The notes below the pieces were generated by a model. It was not told the origin of the DNA and searched no databases. It saw only the letters and a list, made by a program, of their open reading frames with translations. Shown in pieces: positions 24,770-36,800 of a DNA stretch of 64,000 nt (the stretch's first letter is position 1; the number at the start of each line of letters is the position of its first letter). The stretch covers positions 119,878,222 to 119,942,221 of the forward strand of contig CM056376.1 of assembly GCA_029718625.1 (NCBI GenBank). The letters are read 5' to 3'. The DNA comes from Synaphobranchus kaupii. Its lineage: Eukaryota; Chordata; Actinopteri; Anguilliformes; Synaphobranchidae. Made by a program: the position numbers and the translations under genes.

Positions 24770-24801
24770 ATGTCTCTTCTTCCTTCGAGGTTCATCTACG
24801 T
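24770..24801 (+). CDS. fgf24: fgf24 exon 1, coding part
   Basis: Encodes [10 protein letters not shown] and the first two bases of a valine codon. The donor is gtaagg at 24802. The frame is open upstream for about 98 codons but has no other ATG, which supports this start. A 130-codon antisense frame here is a shadow. The 5' UTR end is not defined. Confidence 0.85.
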
Positions 24802-27800
24802 GTAAGGATTCCATTTTTATTCCTTTCGATTTAGAGAGCGCATGCATTCTTGCCAATAGAAGTCGCTAAAAGCTAAGTTATAGCAAGTTGCCGTCCAGGT
24901 ATACATATTAATTCCGTGTAATTACCTGTGATTTATATTCTTCCTTTCCCCGTGTCCTCAGGTGTTTACATTTCCTGGTCTTCTATTTCCAGCTACAGGT
25001 AGGATTATTAATCTTCGTTCTCTTCCACTTGTCCCTTTTGTTGTTTTGTTTTTGATGTTCTTTTACACAAAACCACACGTATCATAAGGATATTGCATGG
25101 AGACGCGCTGCATCAGTGCTACTGAACTGCGCTTTTTAATGGTCGAATTAAACACAATATCTTAAGATCACGTGGTAAAGATTTAAATAGTTTTATTTTT
25201 CCCGTAGGCCTATGAAATTATTATTTTCATGAGCATTCATTGCAACTTTAAATTCTGGGAATGAAGGGACATAATTTGGAGGCTTTGTTTGCTTGTTGAT
25301 ATGTACGGTTTAATCGTAAGCATCTTCCTTAGTTGCGCTTAAAACACATAACCTATTTAGGCCTTTGCTTGGCATAACTTGTGCTTTATGCTTTAAAACG
25401 TCGTTCAAGTGGAGCTTGGATATGATTAATGCACACACATTAATGCACGACATGGTTTATTTTGACATTATATAAAAATAAAATGTATAATGTGTAGTGT
25501 ACTAGCTAATGTTGTTTCAATGGGCTATATATCCTTGTGAAATAGTGCTAAAAGCAACTTACCGAAGGGATAAAATAATTACGTTTAAAGGAGATAGCTA
25601 GCCTACTACGGAAGTAGCCTACTGAAAAACGATGAGTATGCCGAATATAGCTTATACAGGGATTATAATTATTATTAGGCCTATTAATAATAATAATAAT
25701 TCGATCCTATTCGCCTATTAATGATAACATGTTTTGGTGACTTTGTTAAAGGAAAAGTGTTATTCAGTAATCTAGTTTTCCAATGGCTATTTCTCCCACA
25801 AGGGTATTGTGAGTTGGATATATTTCATTGCAACGTTAAAGAATTATTATTAGTGCACATAGATGTTAATTTAGGATGTAATGAACGCAGTTGTAGCCCA
25901 TTAATACATAATTGAGCCACCGCACCTATATACGAATTATGTTATTCACATGAGAGTTACGTTAGATAGGGGAGGGGCTGCGCACGAATTCATCGGGGCA
26001 GGTAAATACAGAGACAGCAATATTCGAGACATGAACAATTACAGAGACCTAGCAAATATCAAGTTCATGAAGTGACAATTTTGTCTTTTCTTGTGAATAC
26101 TGATTACTTTCATGAAAAATAAAAAAAATAAAAGTTTTGGCGGAACGGTTTCCATAAAATTAAAACTAGCCTAAATGTTCAACAAATATGAAGAATAGCA
26201 TTCAAGTCTCAATTTGTCTTCACGTTTCGCGCCGGATTGCGCAAGGTTTAGTTATTTTGGACACCATCTTTAACACCTAGGCTACTACAGCAATCACTTA
26301 TGTGAAATGTTATAAGTTCGGATCGTGTAATGAATTAAAATAGTTTAGTTGCATGGTGGTTAAACCTTCTCCCTTCCCTTTCTTTTAGTTTTTTTTTAAA
26401 TATTTAGTTTCCGTGGGCAACGACGTCTCCGACTCAAATGTGGGCCAGAAATTTTAATTTCGGAAGCACAGCAAACGCTAGACACGTTTCCCTTCGTCCA
26501 ATCACCTTCTTATCCTGTTTCATATGTCAACTGAACTGCGATTGGTATTCCGAGGTTCTGACCATAATTGTGGGTGTCGTGGGGATTCAACTAGGCTAAC
26601 AATTTATGCACAATGCACAATGTTGTTTATACCTAAACTTTCATGTTAATATGGCAGACATTACCCTATTCCAGTATGGTGTTGACAGAACCTAAGACAC
26701 TTAAACACTTGTTGCATGCGTGTGCGCAGCCTCTTTGCATGTTTCAGTTGCAGAACGTGGTATATATGGGTCAGAGTTCAAAAGTTATCTCCGTGGATGG
26801 ATTGTAAGTTTCCGCGCGAGCTAGAGATGTATTCAAATATCAAATTCCCTTTTTACCATATAATGCGTTTGGTTGATTTTGAAAATATTTCGAAACTTGT
26901 TATTTAAAGCAAAAAACCGTTACATTTATGGAAGCCAGTCGACTTATTTGAGCGAGATTTTTTTTTTTCTCAGACAAACTGACACTTCTCATTAGACTTT
27001 AATGTCCAGGTGGACACATAGGTCAGTGTTTTACGAAATCTCATAATCAAGAAGTTTTTTGCAGAAACACCCATCCCAGTAAGTTGGTCATTTGGAAAAT
27101 ACACATAATGGCCTTATATAACTAGCCTATGTGCTCTGTTTGTTCCAAAGCAATTGGCAAAAACAATAGAATAGTGTACATAAGCAGTCACATTTTTTCT
27201 CTTTTGTGTCAGTAATTATACTACTTTGCCATTTGCCACTTTAATTGCAGCCTTCTAGTGGTTTTTACATTGGGCACATGATACGGTATTGCTTTCTTTT
27301 ACTAACTGGCATTCCTTGGAATATGATATTATTTATTATATGATAAATAATTTTGTGGATATGCTGAATATATACTAGGATACATTACATTAACATTTGG
27401 CAGGCGCTTTTATCCAAAGTGACGTACAAAATGGGTACAATAATGACCCATTTGGAACTATAATTTGGTCTGCTATAAGTTGCTTGCTACTTCAGAATGT
27501 TACAGTATAAGAGCAGAAAAGTAGTGACTGTATCTTCAGAAGTTCTGTGAGCTGGGATCTTTCCTAGTTTGCAGAAAGATATGTCCTACCATCCATGGAT
27601 GAGCCCAGCTTCCAAGTAACAATGGCACGAGTTTACCATTCTTATTTGGATATGAAGCTAGATATCTTGATGTACAAGGCATTGTTTTAACTTCAAGTAC
27701 CCTGCATGTCCTGGTGATTCCTCTCCATTCGAGGTGGTTCAGGGCCACACAAGACCATTTGGTGAAATTCCTTAATCGAACTGTCAGGAGAAAGGCAATG

Positions 27801-30800
27801 AGTGGTCAGGGAAGTCATGTTTTGGATAATAGTCTGTGTTCTCTGTGCCCTACTTCTGCAGTTTATTATTTATGAAATACATGAACTTACATTACCTACT
27901 CCTCAGATGAGTTGTTTGAGATTCCAGTAGCAGTTCACAGTAGTTTTCATAATGTTGCAAAATTGTATTTAAGATTTACACAAAAACATGTTGACAAGGC
28001 ACCTATTAATGTTCACTTACGCAATTTATTTTTTTGCATATTACACTGATAAAATTAGCATTACATAATTACACTTTTTTCCAGATCTCAAGTTTAAGCA
28101 GTTAAAATACAGCTGTTTGCACCTCAGTACAATTTCTCAATTTAAGGACTGACAGATGTACTTTGAATTCTTAATTGCGAGGGTGGCCGAAGTATTTTTC
28201 TGACATGTAATAATATAATACTGTATTGATAATCTTACTCATTTCTTAGCTTTTTTTATTTGTGCTTTTTGTCTCCAGATTTATATTTATTCATTTGAAT
28301 TTTAGTTTATTTATGTTTTTGCATCCATTCACATTCCAACCAAAGTAAAGTTCATGGAATATAGGACAATGGAAACTTACTCCATCCCTTTGAAATCGAA
28401 ACATTTTTGATAACATGAAGCATTTTCACCTTGGATGTGTCATAGTTTCTTGTATTTGGTGGTTTACCCTCATGTGCATTAGACGCTTAAAGCTGGGATT
28501 CTCTATGAAAGAACTGCATTGTACTGTGGTTGTCCGACTTTGTTTGGGTCGTGGGAGACAATGGGCTCCGAGTAGCCTAGAGAACCTGGGCGGACTGCGG
28601 ATCAGTTGGACATGGATTATTTTCTTCTTAGCTTTAAAGATTTGTTCTAGCAGGAGCATATTTCCTCTCTGATTTGGTAAATGTCATTAATTTGCTGAGG
28701 TTAAAATAACAAGGAGTCTGAGTATGTAATGTGTATATAATTAGCCACCTGAGAACATCCACATGAAAGGCCATTACCGTGTAATTACCACACGATACAG
28801 CTGGGGAACTGAATCTTGGCCCGGATCGAAATTCCTGGAGTTGAAAAACATACATTTTCTTTCTCATTGACACAGGGATAGGTAGGCAAAAGCAAGCTAA
28901 GTGTAGATACAGACGGAATGTCTCAGCGGACACATTTGCAGGACACGTCCACAGGTTTTGTATACGGCGACTTTATGATTAAATTTAGAAAGCGAAGCAA
29001 TCCATGCAAAGATATGTGAACTCAGAATTGTACGGAAAGAAGAGCACCCCCCCCCGGGGCAAAGTTTTTCTTGCCGCACGCGGTTTCCGACTTGTGCGTA
29101 TCTGTGGAACGCCAGGTTGATTTATGGCACTTACTGAGCTCCACACGCTTGATTGCGACCTTCAGCAGATACTTGTTTGATGACAGTGTTATAAGTCTGG
29201 ATGCTTCAGGTGTATAATTGCCAGTGGGCTGGCAGTAGGAAACGTGATCCTGGTTCCACAATGCGGCTTCTGGTTCAGATTAATCAGCTGCTTCTGCGAA
29301 AACAACACAAATGCCACGGTGTGCATTATGAATTGCCCCCCCCCCCCCTTTTAGTATGTAGAAGAGTTTTACACAATTGTTTCTGCAGCTCAAAGGTGTG
29401 TTGCCATTACTGTGTGTTACTGTTGCCAAGTTACTGTGTGAGCTCAGCTTTCTAAAAAGCACAGGGAGAATGATTGTTTTGACGCACTAAGCATTTATAG
29501 GTCAGATTTATACAGTACACCAGCCAGGTCCTAGACTTGGTGTTTCGGACAATACATATTACTTGGGTTTCATTTTCAAATAATGTGCTTAGAAAGAAAA
29601 AAGTGCCAAGAGCACTCTGCAACTATAAAATTGGGCACTGTCGTCTAGCAAAAATATATTTATTAGTGACAAAATTACATAGTGCAAAAAAGAAAAAGTG
29701 CACGTGGAAAAATAGCTAGACTAGAGCACTACATGCACTAGCTATTTTTTCTAGCTATTTTTCCATGTGCAATTAAAATTTTTCGACTATGTCATTTTGC
29801 CACTAATAAATATATTTTTTATATACAACAGTGTCTGATTTTATATTTGCAGAGTGCTCTTGGAACCTTTTTCTTTCTGTGTCGATTTTTGCCAGATGCA
29901 TCTGTGACAAGCCTTCTTTACTGAGCGCAACAATTACATTTTTCAAATAATGTACTTAAAATAAATTTCCTGAGGAAATCTAAAATCTGTTTCATGATAA
30001 TAAAAAAAAGCTCTGCGTTTGTGCCCACACATACATGCTTGATAGCACACGCTGTTCCATGCATTTGTGCATGCGTGTAAATTCTGTACGTTCTCTTGTA
30101 GGAATCTCAGCAGAGTTCAGCCGATTTCCGGTTTTACATAGAGAACCACACGAGGAACCCGGATGACCTGAGCCGGAAGCAGATCCGGATCTACCAGCTG
30201 TACAGCCGCACCACTGGGAAGCACGTGCAGATCCTGGGGAAAAAGATCAACGCCAACGGGGACGATGGGGGCAAGTATGGTACGGGAGTGTTCCTGTGCA
30301 GCTGTGGGCAGAGGCGACATAGCAAGGGCGTTTTCCTGCACTTTAACCGACGCAATGCTCAGCCTTAGCTTTCAAGCAGTGCATTTGTGCTGACATTTCA
30401 AAGCTTTGACTCAAGATTTTTCCATTTAACCAGCAAACCTGTGATCAAGCATCTGGATATAAAAATCTAAGCCCTACTTAAGGCCATTTCATAGTCGCCG
30501 AAAAAGTATGCGGATGAACGTCCGCACGTTCCGCACGGACATAGACCCTGAGCAGACGTCTGCCTAGGCAGTCTGCGCCACAGTCGTTCCTTTGCGTACG
30601 CGCGTTCCTGTCCACACTGACCTGTCGTTTCGCCGACAAGTGAACCTTCCTTGTTCCGTAATCTTTCTTCAATGAAGGACGCCATTGTTGTTTGCAATTT
30701 GTGTGCAAAAAAGATGGGAAATGTAGTCTGCAATGGGAGGTTGGTACGCTTTGTGTAGGCTTTGAGTAGGCTTTGAGTACCGTCGACTATGAAAGGCAAA

Positions 30801-33800
30801 AGTCTGCAGACAGTCGGACTGTCTGTCCGTGTATGTGTCTGCTCCCTGTTTTCAACCCTCTGTAAGCGCCTTTAAGGTTATCACTCAAGGTTATACAGGG
30901 ACCACCCCCCTCCCTGACCCCTCCCAATACCCATGCCAACTGTCTAGTTCAAGCCAAATTAACAGGGCACTTATTAATATAATTACACCAATGGCTGTTT
31001 CACTTGTGGACAGACAAACATATAACCGACAGTAATAAAGATATGCCTGCCCTCGCAGGTTGGGTTGGAGGGACTCTTAGCTGACTGCCTGTAACCGTTT
31101 ATCCATTTTATATATGGAGCATTTACAATCTCAGCCACGTCAACGTGTGCATCTGTGCTTAAAAAACAAGGCTTGACATAGGATATAATCCCAGTGATGA
31201 CTCTATAAAATGACACCATTCAGCACCTCACGGAGTGCTGTTGAGTTGTCAGTGCGATTGAAGGCTGTGTTCATTATTGTAGGAAATTGAACCGTTTAAG
31301 CGTGACAGTAATTTTTTTTGGAACTGGTTCTCAACCCTGTGCCTCATTAAATACATGTAACTCTGTTGTCAATAAGGACAAAGCATATCTGTTTAATACA
31401 CACTGCTGCAAAACATAATTAACTCTGCTTAAGTTATTAGCAATGCAAGACAATTTTCTGAAGGCAGCAGTGTCAAGACAGAGTAATTACAAACTGCTGG
31501 GGAAATATAGTACAATTTGAGAGGGAAAAATCTATTTAATTTAGATTCCAGGACTAAGTAGGCTGCCAAACATTTTTTTTCTTTACTTTTACAAAATCTG
31601 TATCTTTTCAAACTTTACTGATGACAATACTCCTAACATAATCCTGAGAGCACACAAAAAATAATTTTCTGCAGTCTGACAATGTTTGGACATGACTTTT
31701 AAGAGAGCAGTCTTCAGAGCCAGAGCAGCTGAAGTGGCAATGTAGAGTATCGTGTGAAAATACTACAAATGTGCTTCACTGTGTACAAATCATAGGAGAG
31801 ATGAAATAACTGGAATCTAATCAGTTGAAGTGTTCCAAATTTACGGTAGACTTGTCACCCTTTTTTTTAAGCTCAAGCATTTGCAGATAAAGTTCAGTCT
31901 GTTTGCCACGGTGGGCGGGCACACATCAAGAGTTTTGAAAAATTAGAAAAAATAAACTTGCTTTTCCCCCCGCAGATTAAAACAATTTGGCAATTGTTCC
32001 TTTTTCACCACGCAAGTCATGCATCAAACCACTGGACTTGCAGCTTGGAATAACCTCTCCGTAGATGTTATGTGTTAAACAGCGCTTACAAGAGGTGCTC
32101 ACTTGCTTTTGAAAGGCTCCTGGGTTCGGTGGTGTTCAGCAATGTGGATCAGTTTCTGCTGGGTCTGTGTTCACCAAAGATGAGTGGAGTAGTGGCTTAT
32201 GTTCACTAGTGCTGGGTGATGAGTGGAGTAGTGGTTTGTAGGATAGTTGGGCTTATGTTCACTAGTGCTGGGTGGTGAGTGGAGTAGTGGTTTGTAGGAT
32301 AGTTGGGCTTATGTTCACTAGTGCTGGGTGGTGAGTGGAGTAGTGGTTTGTAGGATAGTTGGGCTTATGTTCACTAGTGCTGGGTGATGAGTGGAGTAGT
32401 GGTTTGTAGGATAGTTGGGCTTATGTTCACTAGTGCTGGGTGGTGAGTGGAGTAGTGGTTTGTAGGATAGTTGGCCTTATGTTCACTAGTGCTGGGTGGT
32501 GAGTGGAGTAGTGGTTTGTAGGTTAGTTGGCCTTATGTTCACTAGTGGTGGGTGATGAGTGGAGTAGTGGTTTTTATGATAGTTGGGCTTATGTTCACTA
32601 GTGCTGGGTGGTGAGTGGAGTAGTGGTTTTTAGGATAGTTGGGCTTATGTTCACTAGTGCTGGGTGGTGAGTGGAGTAGTGGTTTGTAGGATAGTTGGGC
32701 TTATGTTCACTAGTGCTGGGTGATGAGTGGAGTAGTGGTTTGTAGGATAGTTGGGCTTATGTTCACTAGTGCTGGGTGATGAGTGGAGTAGTGGTTTGTA
32801 GGATAGTTGGGCTTATGTTCACTAGTGCTGGGTGGTGAGTGGAGTAGTGGTTTGTAGGATAGTTGGGCTTATGTTCACTAGTGCTGGGTGATGAGTGGAG
32901 TAGTGGTTTGTAGGATAGTTGGGCTTATGTTCACTAGTGCTGGGTGGTGAGTGGAGTAGTGGTTTGTAGGATAGTTGGGCTTATGTTCACTAGTGCTGGG
33001 TGGTGAGTGGAGTAGTGGTTTGTAGGATAGTTGGGCTTATGTTCACTAGTGCTGGGTGGTGAGTGGAGTAGTGGTTTGTAGGATAGTTGGGCTTATGTTC
33101 ACTAGTGCTGGGTGATGAGTGGAGTAGTGGTTTGTAGGATAGTTGGGCTTATGTTCACTAGTGCTGGCTGGTGAGTGGAGTAGTGGTTTGTAGGATAGTT
33201 GGGCTTATGTTCACTAGTGCTGGGTGGTGAGTGGAGTAGTGGTTTGTAGGATAGTTGGGCTTATGTTCACTAGTGCTGGGTGATGAGTGGAGTAGTGGTT
33301 TGTAGGATAGTTGGGCTTATGTTCACTAGTGCTGGGTGGTGAGTGGAGTAGTGGTTTGTAGGATAGTTGGGCTTATGTTCACTAGTGCTGGGTGGTGAGT
33401 GGAGTAGTGGTTTGTAGGATAGTTGGGCTTATGTTCACTAGTGCTGGGTGGTGAGTGGAGTAGTGGTTTGTAGGATAGTTGGGCTTATGTTCACTAGTGC
33501 TGGGTGGTGAGTGGAGTAGTGGTTTGTAGGATTGTTGGGCTTATGTTCACTAGTGCTGGGTGGTGAGTGGAGTAGTGGTTTTTAGGATAGTTGGGCTTAT
33601 GTTCACTAGTGCTGGGTGGTGAGTGGAGTAGTGGTTTGTAGGATAGTTGGGCTTATGTTCACTAGTGCTGGGTGGTGAGTGGAGTAGTGGTTTTTAGGAT
33701 AGTTGGGCTTATGTTCACTAGTGCTGGGTGATGAGTGGAGTAGTGGTTTGTAGGATAGTTGGGCTTATGTTCACTAGTGCTGGGTGATGAGTGGAGTAGT

Positions 33801-36800
33801 GGTTTGTAGGATAGTTGGGCTTATGTTCACTAGTGCTGGGTGGTGAGTGGAGTAGTGGTTTGTAGGATAGTTGGGCTTATGTTCACTAGTGCTGGGTGGT
33901 GAGAGTCGATGATTGTTGGCGCTATTTGCATGTTCAGTGATGGGTCATACAGTAGTAGGTGAAAGTTTGGGCACCCCTGGTCACATGGCACATTTCGTTG
34001 AATCTCTAAGTGAAAAGAAGTTAACACAACCTCTGCAGGGTATAAATTTAAACATGACATATTTCTACAAATGGACAATGCACAATTACTATTTATTTGC
34101 AGGATTTAACAGTAATTGCATCGCGCAACAATTTAGGCACCTCTTCAGTTGATCCATTAATACTTTTTTTAAGGTCTCAATACTTGATTGACTCGTTAGG
34201 CTTTAAATGAAGCCAGGTGAAGACACTCTCTCAAACCCCTCTGGGTTGTGGGCTTGCTCTCAACAACCATGGGCTCCTCTAAGCAGCTGACTGATGACTG
34301 GAAAATAATGAAAACCGACTCTTACAAAGCAGGGGAAGGCTAGAAGAAGATATCTAAACGTTTCCAGCTTGTAATTTCCACGGTCAGAAACATCATTAAC
34401 GGAAGATGAGTGGAACTGTTGAAGTCATGGCGAGATCGAGAAGACCTCTGATAGACAATATCTGATACAACTGCTTGTAGACAGGTCAGGTATACAAAAC
34501 AAAACACACATCACTGCAAAGGACCTGCAGAAAGATTTAGTTGACACCGGAGTAGTGGTGCACCGGTCCACTGTGCAGCATTGCTTGCGCAAAAATGATC
34601 CGCATGGAAGAGTTGTCAGAAGGAGACCTTTCCTGTGATCTCATCACAAAAGTCAATGTCTGAAGTATGCAACACAACATTTCGATAATCCAGAGACATT
34701 TTGGAACAAAGTGCTGTGGACTGAAGGAACAAAAACTGAAATATTTGGCCACAATCGCCAAAAGATACATTTGAATAAAAAGAGGGGAGATATTTGAAGA
34801 AAATTGATTTGATTAAATATCAACAAATCCTAGAAGCTAATGTCGTAGAATCAGTGAAGAAGTTGAAGCTGAAAAGAGGTTGGATATTTCAACAAGACAA
34901 TGATCCAAAATATACCTCAAAATTAACCATGAACTACTTAAAGGAACAAAAGGGTAAGGTTTTGGAATGGCCTTCACAGGTCCCAGTATATTTGTGAATA
35001 TGTGTGAACCTGAAGGGTTTTGCAAGGAAGAGAGAGCAGGAATAGAAAGAGTGTTAGTTGCTACAATAAATGTTTGGAAGCTGTGATTTATGCCAAAGGA
35101 GTTGTCACTATGTACTGATTGACTTGGTGCCCAATCTTTTGCACATGCGCACATTTACTGAAATGTGTAATGTTTGTTCCCTGCATAGGTTGTGATAACT
35201 TCTTTTCATTTAGAAAATCAACAAAACCAGGTCAACAAAACCAAAATTTGTGCATGTCACTGCACAAATCTATGACAGTGCTGGCTAGTATAAACAAATT
35301 AAACAATTTAATAGCTGGTGGTGCAGGAAATCTGATAGCTGTTGATCTGTTCAGCAATGAAGACGAGCTGGGGTTCAGTAGTGCTGGGTGGTACAGGTGT
35401 GTTAACTTCTGGGGGTCTGTGTTCATAGATAAAGACAAAGTGATGTATAGTAGTGCTGGTTGGCAAATACAGTACATGTTTATTGCTCAGTGGTGTTGGT
35501 TGGTGGTCCGTGTTCAGTGACAGAAACGCTAATGTTCAGTAAGGCTGTATTGCACAGGAACGTTGAATGCTGGTGTTCAGTGATAGAGACACTGTAGTGT
35601 TCAGTGGTGCTGAGTAGTATCGACATGTTTGCCGGTGGTCTGGGTTCATAGGTAGAGACATGCTCCCGTTAAGTAACACCGAGTTGTACAGATGTGTTAG
35701 TTGCTGCTTGTATTTAGAGAGGAGGACATTGTGGTGTTGAGCAGTATGACCTGACACACTGCAGTGACTTTGACTTCACCTGGGAATAGTGATCAAAATG
35801 TGTGTGTAGGGAGGGCAGGTATGTTCTCACAAACTCCCTCTAATACCACTTTTACACTGAAGAACTGGAAGTTGACTAACTTCAAAGATTATCAACATAT
35901 TGGTTGAAAACTATGAAAAGTGCCATAGTTATTAACTCCAGTCTTTTGTTTGGGTGACTTGTATAAATTAATAACATTGATATTTCACAGGCAATTTTAT
36001 TTAAAGACACCAATTTTCATGTAGGCTAAGTTCATGCAGGGATATTATTCCACTGCTTAGAAATCCAAACAATAATCTTAACAAAACTTAATAAGGCAAT
36101 TAGTACTCAAACAAATATTGGAGTCGGTATTAAGACTGGAGTCTTGCCTGATGCATTGCTTTTCCCTTTGACACCATTACCCATTACCATCGCAGAGAGT
36201 CGGCTACAGTGATTATTGAGTGGCCTTCTTAGGTCGGCCTTCGTTCAGCACCTTCACACGATGAACATTGTCACTGACGTCAGAGTGATTGAGCTTTTAA
36301 AACATGATATCATCCTGGCATAAGAAAATGCAGCGGTCCTCCCCTGCTCTCAAAGGGAAATGCTCCATTTCACAACACTAGGCCCACCATGTCTTGGGAA
36401 TAGTCCAGTTGAGTAGTACCTCCCAAATAGATTTTGGTTCTGTATGTAGAATGTGTGTGTGTGTGTGTGTGTGGAGGGGGTGGGGGCGGGCGGTGGTTGA
36501 GGGTTTGGGGGTTATGTTATTCGCATTTATCCACTATTAATTGTTCCTGTTAAAAATGTTGTAGCCCCTGTTCAAATTTCTGTTCAATTCAAAGGCCTCC
36601 TTTTCTTAAGCAAAGTTCAGACGACCCTACCCAACCCTACCCCCCCCCCCCCCCACCGCCACCACCTTGCACCCCTCCCTCTCTGAAGCTACACTCTAAA
36701 GCCCCAGTGTGTTAAACAGACAGGCCATCTTTAACCTTTTAATTGAGTGAACACGGACTACAGAGACCTTGAAACATAATCCCCCAAGCATCTGAACTGC

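Larger units (their letters stand above)
24999..30101 (+). other. fgf24 intron 2 (5.1 kb)
   Basis: Holds an AAT microrepeat (about 25686-25700), a SINE-like fragment near 27.4 kb, a poly-C run (29336-29348) and a fold-back element near 29.7 kb. CCAAT-type words in both orientations (CGTCCAATCAC about 26497, GCGATTGGTATT about 26538) and a TAAT-rich patch near 28740-28830 may be regulatory. No further exon is seen. Confidence 0.6.

Noticed and set aside
24403..24795. 130-codon minus-strand frame over fgf24 exon 1
   Set aside because: Antisense shadow of the 5' UTR and first exon; no motif or splice structure.
32181..33903. Possible CRISPR-like array
   Set aside because: Direct 56-bp head-to-tail repeats without unique spacers in a vertebrate intron: a minisatellite.
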